Shown in pieces: positions 22,564-28,376 of a DNA stretch of 28,376 bases (positions are counted from its first letter, which is position 1; each line of letters opens with the position of its first letter). The position numbers and the translations under genes were made by a program. The DNA lies in IMG/VR virus record IMGVR_UViG_3300030685_000077, positions 1-28,376 of that record, one strand, 5' to 3'. Source of the DNA: a virus. The notes under the pieces were generated by a model. That model was not told the DNA's origin. It searched no databases and worked only from the letters and a program-made list of their open reading frames with translations.

Positions 22564-24106
22564 CCAAGATAATAGTAAATTAATTTTAATAGAATCAACT
22601 AAAGGTGAGTATAATCAATTAAAATTATATTTAACACGAAAGGTACACAATTATCGCTTTATGAAAAGATTTAAATTAGGTGTTTGGAATGGTGACATTT
22701 CATATTTTTCTGATGGAGTGATTAATTTTGGGTTATGGCAAGAAGTTTATAAATGTTGTAAAGAATATGGTTATCCTTTTATTATAGAGAATAAAGAACA
22801 ATTTCCACGTAATAATGAAATAACAAAAGATCACGTACAAGAATTTGTGAATGAATTTTATAAAGATCATAAAACTTCAGATGGTAAAGATTTTGTACCA
22901 TATGAGCATCAAGTAGATGCTATTTTTCAGATATTAAAACATCAATTTGGAATTGTTGAAATTGCAACTGCTGGAGGAAAATCATTGGTTTTTGGCACGT
23001 TACTTTTTTATTATTTAACACATATTGATCCTAATTCCAAATTCTTATTAATAGTTCCTAGTATCTCTTTAGTCACGCAATTTTATAATGATTTAGGTGA
23101 TTATAATTATGGGTTTAATAGTGATAATAAGTTGCCTTTAGATATCAGAATTGATGAGGTTATGAGTGACAAACCAAGAAAATATAGGGAAGAGGAAAAA
23201 AAACCTAATATATATATTGGTACTTATCAATCATTGGAGAAATATCCTAGAGAATGGTTCAAGCAATTTACGGTTGTGGCTTGTGATGAGGCACATACAG
23301 CAAAAGCAAATACTCTTATAGAAATTTTAACAAAAACTTTTGGTAGTGCTAAAATTAGGTTTGGAATGAGTGGGTCTTATCCTTCAGATATTTCAGTTGA
23401 AATATTAACTATTCAATCTCTTTTAGGTCCTAAATTAATTAACATAAGTGCGAAGAAATTAATAGATAAGGGTCTTATATCTGATCTTAAGGTTAAAGCT
23501 ATTCTTCTTCATCATGAAAATCGTAAATTTGCTGAGGGAGTATATAATATTAAAAAGAGAGGTGATGGCAAATCTGCGTACACTCTTGAACGTGAGTATA
23601 TTCATAATTCTATTAAAAGAAAGGTATTTGTTAAAAATTTAGTTGATAAATTTAAACAAAATTCATTAATATTATTTCACACTATTGTTTATGGTACAGA
23701 GTTATATAATTATATAAAAGATAATTGTGTTGGTAAGGATGTTTATTATATTGATGGACAAACTTCTACTGAGAAAAGGGAATATATAAAAAAGCAAATG
23801 GAGGACACTTCTGCTAATCCAAAAATACTTATAGCAAGTTTTGGTGTATTCTCGACTGGTGTTAGTGTGAAAGCTATTACTAATATAGTGTTTGCAGACA
23901 GTTTCCGTGAGCCTAAGTTGATTCGCCAATCAATTGGTAGAGGTCTTCGTTTACATAATGAGAAAACAAAATTGATTGTTTTTGATATTGTTGATATATT
24001 TCATGCTGATTTTAAAACTATATTATGGAATCAATATGAATCAAGAAAAGCTGAAGTTTATGTTAAGCAACAATATCCTCATGAGGAACTAAAAATTAAA
24101 TTATAA
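22547..24106 (+). CDS. uvsW: UvsW-type SF2 DNA helicase, 519 aa
   Basis: Superfamily 2 helicase. In T4, UvsW remodels forks and branched DNA and helps end origin-dependent replication. Residues 1-95 form the UvsW N-terminal DNA-binding domain: HNYRFMKRFKLGVWNGDISYF parallels the T4 sequence with NPRFRYGNWDGRI. Motif I is ATAGGKS (140-146), motif II DEAH (247-250), motif III GMSGSY (273-278), then LILFHTI (374-380), IASFGVFSTGVSVKA (429-443) and motif VI QSIGRGLR (461-468). All catalytic motifs are intact. Length is near T4 UvsW (about 500 aa). The start ATG overlaps the upstream gene by 17 bases. The 3' end overlaps by 11 bases, tail to tail, with the inserted endonuclease gene on the other strand, with no clear terminator between them. 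Confidence 0.92.
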   Translation: MKFKLNQDNSKLILIESTKGEYNQLKLYLTRKVHNYRFMKRFKLGVWNGDISYFSDGVINFGLWQEVYKCCKEYGYPFIIENKEQFPRNNEITKDHVQEFVNEFYKDHKTSDGKDFVPYEHQVDAIFQILKHQFGIVEIATAGGKSLVFGTLLFYYLTHIDPNSKFLLIVPSISLVTQFYNDLGDYNYGFNSDNKLPLDIRIDEVMSDKPRKYREEEKKPNIYIGTYQSLEKYPREWFKQFTVVACDEAHTAKANTLIEILTKTFGSAKIRFGMSGSYPSDISVEILTIQSLLGPKLINISAKKLIDKGLISDLKVKAILLHHENRKFAEGVYNIKKRGDGKSAYTLEREYIHNSIKRKVFVKNLVDKFKQNSLILFHTIVYGTELYNYIKDNCVGKDVYYIDGQTSTEKREYIKKQMEDTSANPKILIASFGVFSTGVSVKAITNIVFADSFREPKLIRQSIGRGLRLHNEKTKLIVFDIVDIFHADFKTILWNQYESRKAEVYVKQQYPHEELKIKL

Positions 24107-24995
24107 AATCTTTAATTCTTATAAATTTGCATTTTAAAAAAGACTCTATTTCACTTTGTCTATTTATGTCTTTAATTATTTGTTTTTCTGTAAAGTGATA
24201 TTTTTCGTCATATTCATATACAACATTATTTATTTTATCATATCCATCTAACCAATATCCTAGTTCTTTTATATAATATTCGCCACCATTCATTGCATGC
24301 TGAATATGAATATTTTCTTTTTTACTTATGTTATCAAATTCTACACATCCTTTTTCATTAAAAAATGGAAAAATTTGATTACCATTAAATTTATTTTCGG
24401 ATATTCTTTTTATTATATTCAATCTATGTTTAATATTACCACATTTTTGACAATTTTGACCTAATAACAATTCATTTGGTCTTTTTTCAAATGATCCATG
24501 TATTTTGCATATAATTTCAACTTTAGTATAATTGTTTATATAATTAACTTTAGAATAATCAAAATCCTCTTTTTCATAAATTTTTTTTAATTGATTTATG
24601 AAAACAGTCTGATCTTTTTCTCTTCTAAAAACCTGCGAAGCATTTTCATTACCATATCTTTCTTTATTAGTTTTTTTCATATTATTTACTCTAATAGATT
24701 CATAATTATCACCATATATTTCCATTTTTGTTTTGTTTTCTTTAATTTTTGCACAAGATGTATTACAGCAATATAATGGATACTTTGATATATTTTTTAG
24801 ATAAGAACGATATTCTAGTTCTTTTATTTCTCCACAAATATCACATTTTGCTTTAACTATAACTTTTGTTTTTGATGGTAGATGTTCAATTTTTACTTCA
24901 ATTTCATTGCCATATTTAACTTGATATCTAAGATTTTTATAATATAAAAAATTTTTAGAACCTATTTTCACGTTTGCAAATTCACTTATTATCAT
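24096..24995 (-). CDS. Putative homing endonuclease with zinc-ribbon repeats and Vsr-like nuclease end, 299 aa
   Basis: Probably a free-standing homing endonuclease that spreads its own gene. One putative zinc-binding set is CDICG (51-54) with the CC/C of YCCNTSC (76, 77, 81). A central YGNENASQ-type segment (KERYGNENASQVF, 112-123) resembles DNA-reading motifs of phage endonucleases. A second ribbon is CKIHGSFEKRPNELLLGQNCQKCG (Cys163, His166, Cys182, Cys185). The C-terminus GYWLDGYDKINNVVYEYDEKYHF (246-268) looks like a PD-(D/E)xK/Vsr-type core, with Asp250, Glu261, Asp263 and His267 as candidate catalytic residues. It lies antisense at the end of uvsW, overlapping it by 11 bases, and its start overlaps the upstream ribbon-helix-helix gene by 4 bases (ATGA). 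The family is inferred from motif layout. Confidence 0.72.
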   Translation of the reverse strand: MIISEFANVKIGSKNFLYYKNLRYQVKYGNEIEVKIEHLPSKTKVIVKAKCDICGEIKELEYRSYLKNISKYPLYCCNTSCAKIKENKTKMEIYGDNYESIRVNNMKKTNKERYGNENASQVFRREKDQTVFINQLKKIYEKEDFDYSKVNYINNYTKVEIICKIHGSFEKRPNELLLGQNCQKCGNIKHRLNIIKRISENKFNGNQIFPFFNEKGCVEFDNISKKENIHIQHAMNGGEYYIKELGYWLDGYDKINNVVYEYDEKYHFTEKQIIKDINRQSEIESFLKCKFIRIKDFII

Positions 24996-25174
24996 AATAT
25001 AATTTTTTTATTTGTAAGTTCTTCCTTTATTTCTAAACTTTTGCACATTTCTTCTATTATGCAATTCTGAATATATTTTGATCTGTTGGCTATAGTTTCA
25101 TTTATAATTTTTAATACATCAACATCCAATGATATTGAAAATGTCATTTTCTTTTTTTCTATTTTTCTTCTCAT
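24992..25174 (-). CDS. Ribbon-helix-helix DNA-binding protein, 60 aa, upstream of the endonuclease
   Basis: Small putative transcription regulator. From the chosen start it reads MRRKIEKKKMTFSISLDVDVLKIINETIANRSKYIQNCI. A basic N-terminus and one beta strand (MTFSISLD) are followed by two helices separated by ANRSKY, the Arc/MetJ/CopG layout. I chose the start at 25174 because upstream residues (MMFFDFKIFIYRIKQF) do not fit the fold and the ATG has an A-rich leader; a longer version from 25225 is possible. Its stop overlaps the endonuclease start by 4 bases, so both form one minus-strand unit. It may repress its own promoter and so limit nuclease expression; that is inference. Confidence 0.72.
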   Translation of the reverse strand: MRRKIEKKKMTFSISLDVDVLKIINETIANRSKYIQNCIIEEMCKSLEIKEELTNKKIIL

Positions 25175-25318
25175 AATAAATTGTTTTATTCTATATATAA
25201 ATATTTTAAAGTCAAAAAACATCAATTTTACATCAACTTTTAACCAAATATTTAATTATCAACAATATAACTAAAAATAAACTTTTAATTATTTTTAAAT
25301 TATATTAAAATAAAAATT

Positions 25319-25480
25319 ATGGTTAGAAAAACTGTACCAGAGAATAAAAAAAGAAAAACAATAACAATTGCTATTGATCCTGATGTGTATAAATTGTGGC
25401 AAAAATATTGTTTAGAGAATGGAATAGAGAATTATTCTGAATATATTGAAAAAATAATAATTAGTAAGATTAAATTATAA
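25319..25480 (+). CDS. Ribbon-helix-helix DNA-binding protein, 53 aa, divergent
   Basis: A short gene with the same kind of fold as the one facing it. The product MVRKTVPENKKRKTITIAIDPDVYKLWQKYCLENGIENYSEYI has a basic tail, one beta strand (KTITIAID), helix 1 (PDVYKLWQKYCLEN), the turn GIENYSEY and a second helix ending KIIISKIKL. This is the textbook CopG/Arc arrangement, in which paired strands insert into the DNA major groove as a dimer. It is transcribed away from the 60-aa gene; the 144 bases between their starts (25175-25318) are A/T-rich and must hold both promoters. It ends just before a strong terminator at 25482. No toxin gene accompanies it. Confidence 0.72.
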   Translation: MVRKTVPENKKRKTITIAIDPDVYKLWQKYCLENGIENYSEYIEKIIISKIKL

Positions 25481-25481
25481 T

Positions 25482-25508
25482 AAAAAAGCCTCTTAAAGAG
25501 GCTTTTTT
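25482..25508. terminator. Bidirectional rho-independent terminator
   Basis: The sequence aaaaaagcctct, a three-base loop (taa) and agaggcttttttt form a stem of six G/C-rich pairs extended by six A-T pairs, with a T tract in both directions. It sits between the convergent 53-aa gene (stop at 25480) and the 161-aa gene (stop at 25508), and serves both. It is the only G/C-rich terminator seen in the window. Confidence 0.92.
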
Positions 25509-25993
25509 TAGTTTTCAATCATTTTTTTAATATCCTTTGATGAGAAGTACCTAACTTTCTTATCTTTAATTTTGAATTCAAAAATTTCAAAAGTTTTAAT
25601 TAACGCTTGTGATTTATTAATATGCTCAATAACTTCAGCAATTGATTTTTCATAAACAGAATCAGCAATCCAATACTCTGGAAATCTTTTCTTAAAACTT
25701 TCCAATTCATTTTCAATTATTCTAACAGAAATATATACATTTTTATCAAAGATAGTAGATTTAATGTTTATTATTTCTTTCATGTGTACCATAAATCTAT
25801 GAATTAAATTATCTGTTTCTATAACTTTAAGCAAACCAATAGCATATGCATCATTTTCAGATAATGATATAGGCTTATTTTCTTTTACTAATAGCTGAAT
25901 TTCAGCTTCTGATTTATCTTTTAATACAAATCTCTTAAAATCAGAAAAAAGGCAACGACGTAAAATATCGTCAGGCGTGGCAACTATGTTCAT
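25508..25993 (-). CDS. Unknown phage protein, 161 aa
   Basis: No family recognised. The product is soluble and mostly helical. It begins MNIVATPDDILRRCLFSDFKRFVLKDKSEAEIQLLVKENKPISLSENDAYAIGLLKVIET, has a charged middle (VRIIENELESFKKRFPEYWI) and ends with FEFKIKDKKVRYFSSKDIKKMIEN, a likely beta hairpin plus helix. There is no signal peptide, Cys cluster or nucleotide-binding loop. It is transcribed against the surrounding genes. Its 3' end meets the bidirectional terminator, and its 5' end faces the CheY gene across an 85-base divergent leader (25994-26078). On the minus strand that leader reads tataaaaataattatattc just before the ATG, a plausible promoter. A single-gene early or accessory unit is the best description. 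Confidence 0.65.
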   Translation of the reverse strand: MNIVATPDDILRRCLFSDFKRFVLKDKSEAEIQLLVKENKPISLSENDAYAIGLLKVIETDNLIHRFMVHMKEIINIKSTIFDKNVYISVRIIENELESFKKRFPEYWIADSVYEKSIAEVIEHINKSQALIKTFEIFEFKIKDKKVRYFSSKDIKKMIEN

Positions 25994-26053
25994 GAATATA
26001 ATTATTTTTATAAGTATAGATTTTTTTTTAATTTTTGTTTAAAATTATTTATA

Positions 26054-26061
26054 TATAAATA
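26054..26061 (+). promoter_or_regulatory. TATAAATA box (T4 late-promoter-like) before the CheY gene
   Basis: TATAAATA is the T4-type late promoter core. Here it stands 17 bases before the ATG at 26079, in the divergent leader between the 161-aa gene and the CheY-type gene. In such AT-rich DNA an 8-base match alone is weak, but the position is right. Confidence 0.45.
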
Positions 26062-26078
26062 TAAATTAAATAATATTT

Positions 26079-26453
26079 ATGAACAATAAAATACTTATAG
26101 TTGATGATGATTCTGATAGTTCAATAATTCAACAATCAATAGCCCAAAAATTAGGATATTATACTCAAGTTGCAATAAATGGAATTGATGCTATCACTTG
26201 TATTAGACAAGATTTGCCAGATATTATATTATTAGATATATTTATGCCACAAATGGATGGCTATGAAACTATTGAATATATTCAAGAGAATTTTAATATA
26301 CCTATTATAATTGTAACCGCTGGCGGAAATCAAATTGTTAAAAAGATTAAAGAAATGGGAATTTTATTTTATGTCCAAAAACCAATTGTCCCAAATAAAC
26401 TACAAAAGGAGATAAATCGTTGTATAAAATATTATGAAGATAAAAAAATATAA
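26079..26453 (+). CDS. Stand-alone CheY-type response-regulator receiver, 124 aa
   Basis: A single receiver domain with no output domain. All residues for phosphorylation are present: the acidic pair Asp9/Asp10 (ILIVDDDSDS), phospho-acceptor Asp53 (IILLDIFMPQMDG), Thr80 (IIIVTAGG) and Lys101-Pro102 (FYVQKPIV). Length equals one whole receiver. No histidine kinase is encoded nearby, so it would depend on host kinases or small phosphodonors. It could act as a phosphate sink or as a bait for host two-component or motility signalling; this is inference. The last 20 bases overlap the next gene, indicating translational coupling. The start follows a TATAAATA box. Intact catalytic residues argue against decay. 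Confidence 0.88.
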   Translation: MNNKILIVDDDSDSSIIQQSIAQKLGYYTQVAINGIDAITCIRQDLPDIILLDIFMPQMDGYETIEYIQENFNIPIIIVTAGGNQIVKKIKEMGILFYVQKPIVPNKLQKEINRCIKYYEDKKI

Positions 26454-26745
26454 TCAATTCAAATTAAAATATAAATATAATATAGGAGATTATGTTTTAT
26501 TAGATTTGAATTTAGTAAATAAGGAATATGATATAATAGATGATAACGGAAATTTTAAAATTGAATCATTTGTATTAATATATGAAATACGTTATGGTGA
26601 TTGTGAAGTACAATATTATGACGTACATTTTTCTAATATGAATGGTTGCCTTATTATTCGTGAAAGTAATATTATAAGATTATTAACAAAAAAAGAAATA
26701 GAAGAATATAAAGTAAAACAAGAATTATATAAATATAATATATGA
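26434..26745 (+). CDS. Small SH3-like protein with KKYNQF N-terminus, 103 aa
   Basis: Function unknown. The protein starts MKIKKYNQF, a peptide shared almost exactly with the next gene (MIKKYNQF) and reminiscent of the T4 capsid-targeting start MKTYQEFIAE. After it, YNIGDYVLLDLNL and later VHFSNMNGCLIIRESNIIRLL look like strands of a small SH3-type barrel, followed by a C-terminal helix (TKKEIEEYKVKQEL). The first codons lie inside the 3' end of the CheY gene (20-base overlap), and its stop overlaps the following start by 4 bases. It is the middle member of a three-gene unit. It may be a head-packaged protein if the N-terminal peptide is a targeting signal. Confidence 0.65.
   Translation: MKIKKYNQFKLKYKYNIGDYVLLDLNLVNKEYDIIDDNGNFKIESFVLIYEIRYGDCEVQYYDVHFSNMNGCLIIRESNIIRLLTKKEIEEYKVKQELYKYNI
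26439..26462 (+). repeat. 24-bp direct repeat, copy 1 (encodes KKYNQF start)
   Basis: These 24 bases are identical to 26744-26767 and have the same position in the reading frame of two adjacent genes (codons for Ile-Lys-Lys-Tyr-Asn-Gln-Phe). The end of the window carries part of the same sequence on the minus strand. Confidence 0.85.
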
Positions 26746-27572
26746 TAAAAAAATATAATCAATTCAACGAAGGTCAAAAAATGACATCTTTACATCAACC
26801 AACAGATGTAGAAGTTAAAGAAGCTGAAGAATATTTAGAAAAAGGTATTGATTCTGATTGGGATTACAAAAATGGTCATTTTCTGATAGATATAACTGGT
26901 AGATACTCAGTTTATTATACTTTCTGGAAAGAGAGTCTTAGGGGTAGTCATTTTATTTCAAATCTAAGTACAGATTTTATGACCGCAGTTGAGAAGGCTA
27001 AGAAAGCTGCTGGTAGAATACCAGTTATTATTGATAGAACCGGAACAAAAGCTGGTATGTTTCAAGCTGCAAAATCTGAAATTTTTTCAGGTGGTAAGCA
27101 TCGTGGAGAGACAATTGGTGAGGTTTTTGTAGAAGATCCAACGTATATAGTTTGGCTTTCTAAAGAAAATCATTATCAAGGAAATGATCCTATAATGATT
27201 GATAAGATAAAATATTATACTGCACTTTATTATGAAACTGTTACCAAAAAAAATCGTGAAAAAAGTCCAAGTGAATTTATTGGTAATATTGGTGATAAAA
27301 TAACAATTGAAGCTGATGTATATGGTGCTTTAAAAGTTCCAAGTGCTTATAATAATAAAAATCAAATGCAATGTAAATTGATTGATGAAAAAGGTAATAA
27401 ATATTCAACTTATGATATTGGTCAAGATGTGAAAAATGGTGATACGGTAAAACTAACAGCTAAAGTAAAAGCGCATAATGAATATTTAGGTGTAAAATTT
27501 ACACAAATTTATTACTGTAAAATTATTAATGTTTATAATATGAAAGACATTGGAAATAAGTTTAATTTATAA
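26742..27572 (+). CDS. Protein with exonuclease-X-C-terminal-like motif and OB-like domain, 276 aa
   Basis: The N-terminal peptide MIKKYNQFNEG matches the start of the upstream gene. Residues 15-105 are mixed alpha/beta. Residues 117-142 (GGKHRGETIGEVFVEDPTYIVWLSKE) match the small motif found at the C-terminus of exonuclease X-type and related proteins (GKHKG-T--EV---DP-YL-WL). Residues 180-265 (FIGNIGDKITIEADVYGALKVP...DTVKLTAKVKAHNEYLGVKFTQIYYCKII) look like an OB-fold, as in single-strand-binding proteins. No DEDD nuclease core is present, so it probably binds nucleic acid rather than cutting it. The start overlaps the upstream gene by 4 bases. The end overlaps the convergent gene by 6, inside a 26-bp palindrome. 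Confidence 0.68.
   Translation: MIKKYNQFNEGQKMTSLHQPTDVEVKEAEEYLEKGIDSDWDYKNGHFLIDITGRYSVYYTFWKESLRGSHFISNLSTDFMTAVEKAKKAAGRIPVIIDRTGTKAGMFQAAKSEIFSGGKHRGETIGEVFVEDPTYIVWLSKENHYQGNDPIMIDKIKYYTALYYETVTKKNREKSPSEFIGNIGDKITIEADVYGALKVPSAYNNKNQMQCKLIDEKGNKYSTYDIGQDVKNGDTVKLTAKVKAHNEYLGVKFTQIYYCKIINVYNMKDIGNKFNL
26744..26767 (+). repeat. 24-bp direct repeat, copy 2 (encodes KKYNQF start)
   Basis: The second exact copy of 26439-26462, at codons 2-8 of the 276-aa gene. The coding context is conserved while downstream sequence differs completely, suggesting a reusable N-terminal tag rather than whole-gene duplication. Confidence 0.85.
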
Positions 27573-27582
27573 ATTAAACTTA
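27557..27582. terminator. 26-bp perfect AT palindrome across two convergent stop codons
   Basis: The left half 27557-27569 (taagtttaattta) is the exact reverse complement of the right half 27570-27582 (taaattaaactta). It contains both TAA stops, so the plus gene ends -NKFNL and the minus gene ends -TKFNL from the same palindrome. The structure could form a weak hairpin terminator for both convergent transcripts. Confidence 0.6.
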
Positions 27583-28376
27583 GTTAAGTTATTCTTGAAT
27601 TCCATTTCTTCTAATTCTTCTGGAGTATATAGAATTGAGTTTATAGAGTTTGTCATTTCTTCAGATTTAGAGTCTTTTAATATAGATTTTCCATAATAAT
27701 TATCTTCCCAGCCATCAGAATTTATTTTCATTGATATTAATTCTTTTGCTTCGTCTTTTGATACTACATTCATTATTTTATTAAAAAGGTCTAATCTATT
27801 TGCTCTAACAACTTTGAATAGTATTGGATCATTATTCCATTCACCTGTAAATGATCTACTTCTTTTATATCTATTTTCTTTAATAGCTGCATTAACGGCT
27901 TTTTCTAATTCTTTATTTTCCTTTTTATTATAAGCAATATCTCTTTCTTTTCTCATATCGTCGTGTCTATGAGATTTAATAGCAAACATTATGTACATCT
28001 GATTATCGTTATCTACACTTAATCTTTCACCAAAATATTTATCTCCTTTTTTCATTTCTTCTTTTGAAATATATAGAACGTTTTTATCTTTTTCAACTGA
28101 ACTTGATAGATCTTTAGTTGTTCTTAAAAAATATACGTTCCAGTTATTAAATAATCCAGTTACTTTTAAACTGTTTCTTAATGTTATATTTTCTATATCA
28201 TTAAGAGTTAATTTTTTTGGTTCATTTTTAACTATGTATGGTTCAAAAGCTCTATCAAAATCTATTTTAGCTGCTAATTCATCATATTTTATATTAAGAT
28301 AAGGAACCAATTTGATTAATTTAGATAGTATTTTTTCTATTATAATTTGTGGTAACATCAAATAGGCTTTGAATTG
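27567..28376 (-). CDS. Unknown phage protein, 5' end beyond the window
   Basis: Reading on the minus strand, the frame is open from the window edge: it enters as QFKAYLMLPQII and runs to a TAA at 27567-27569, 269 visible codons. ATG at 28358 is only internal. The QFKAYL entry matches the position and bases (caattcaa) of the KKYNQF start in two genes on the other strand, so the true start is probably only a few codons outside. The body has a helical part (LSKLIKLVPYLNIKYDELAAKIDF), a mixed middle (NVYFLRTTKDLSSSVEKDKNVLYI) and a charged helical C-terminus. A Lys/Arg-rich stretch (KENRYKRSRSF) may bind nucleic acid. I do not recognise the family. The 3' end overlaps the convergent gene by 6 bases. 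Confidence 0.65.
   Translation of the reverse strand, partial: QFKAYLMLPQIIIEKILSKLIKLVPYLNIKYDELAAKIDFDRAFEPYIVKNEPKKLTLNDIENITLRNSLKVTGLFNNWNVYFLRTTKDLSSSVEKDKNVLYISKEEMKKGDKYFGERLSVDNDNQMYIMFAIKSHRHDDMRKERDIAYNKKENKELEKAVNAAIKENRYKRSRSFTGEWNNDPILFKVVRANRLDLFNKIMNVVSKDEAKELISMKINSDGWEDNYYGKSILKDSKSEEMTNSINSILYTPEELEEMEFKNNLTKFNL

Noticed and set aside
24591-24776. Short plus-strand frame antisense to the endonuclease
   Set aside because: Low-complexity Phe/Ile-rich reading opposite a well-supported gene, without leader signals.
25196-25203. Plus-strand TATAAATA as late promoter of the 53-aa RHH gene
   Set aside because: It lies about 115 bases before the ATG, in DNA so AT-rich that chance matches are expected; not called.
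25175-25225. Extended start of the 60-aa RHH gene (MMFFDFKIFIYRIKQF...)
   Set aside because: The extra 17 residues are hydrophobic, lie outside the fold, and the internal ATG at 25174 has the better A-rich leader.
24992-25480. Toxin-antitoxin system based on the two ribbon-helix-helix genes
   Set aside because: No toxin-sized partner with a known fold adjoins either gene; the only coupled gene is the endonuclease.

Overview
The window looks like part of a large, very AT-rich tailed-phage genome with T4-like (myovirus) features. Three things point this way: a UvsY–UvsW recombination block arranged as in T4, long multi-domain fibre and baseplate-type proteins packed head to tail on one strand, and a homing-endonuclease cassette. 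Most starts lack a Shine-Dalgarno sequence and are preceded by A/T-rich leaders. Together with the base composition this suggests, but does not prove, a Bacteroidota host.

Layout. 1–9380 (+): the tail of an unknown gene, then three fibre-like proteins (431, 628 and 1188 aa) built from shared end modules joined by collagen-like G-X-Y repeats rich in Ser, Thr and Asn. The third ends in a self-cleaving S74 chaperone. A 763-aa protein with 14 RCC1-type repeats follows. 9479–13843 (+): a compact glycan cluster encoding a GT8–GT9 fusion glycosyltransferase, two GT-A glycosyltransferases, a sulfotransferase and a SAM methyltransferase. 13928–21276 (+): three virion/baseplate-type proteins (1061, 1139 and 241 aa). 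21323–24106 (+): uvsY, three small genes and uvsW. 24096–25174 (−): a putative homing endonuclease and, just upstream of it, a ribbon-helix-helix protein; a second ribbon-helix-helix gene diverges at 25319. 25508–25993 (−): an orphan gene behind a strong bidirectional terminator. 26079–27572 (+): a CheY-type receiver, an SH3-like small protein and a protein joining an exonuclease-X-C-like motif to an OB-like domain. 27567–28376 (−): an unknown gene cut by the window end.

How the parts may work together. The fibres and the RCC1 protein are candidate host-contact proteins. The glycan cluster lies directly between them and the baseplate-type genes, so its products may decorate the fibres (the collagen-like Ser/Thr/Asn sites are obvious candidates) or alter host surface glycans. 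UvsY and UvsW would serve recombination-dependent replication. In the last region, two adjacent genes begin with the same KKYNQF peptide and the truncated third begins compatibly. The peptide resembles the T4 capsid-targeting sequence, so this could be a set of proteins packaged in the head.

Regulatory DNA visible: a 16-bp motif shared by two leaders, a TATAAATA box, one textbook terminator, two 26-bp perfect AT palindromes at gene ends, and a 13-bp inverted repeat bracketing the start of the 1061-aa gene. No tRNA, rRNA, CRISPR array, IS element or reverse transcriptase was seen. All gaps between genes are shorter than 300 bases.
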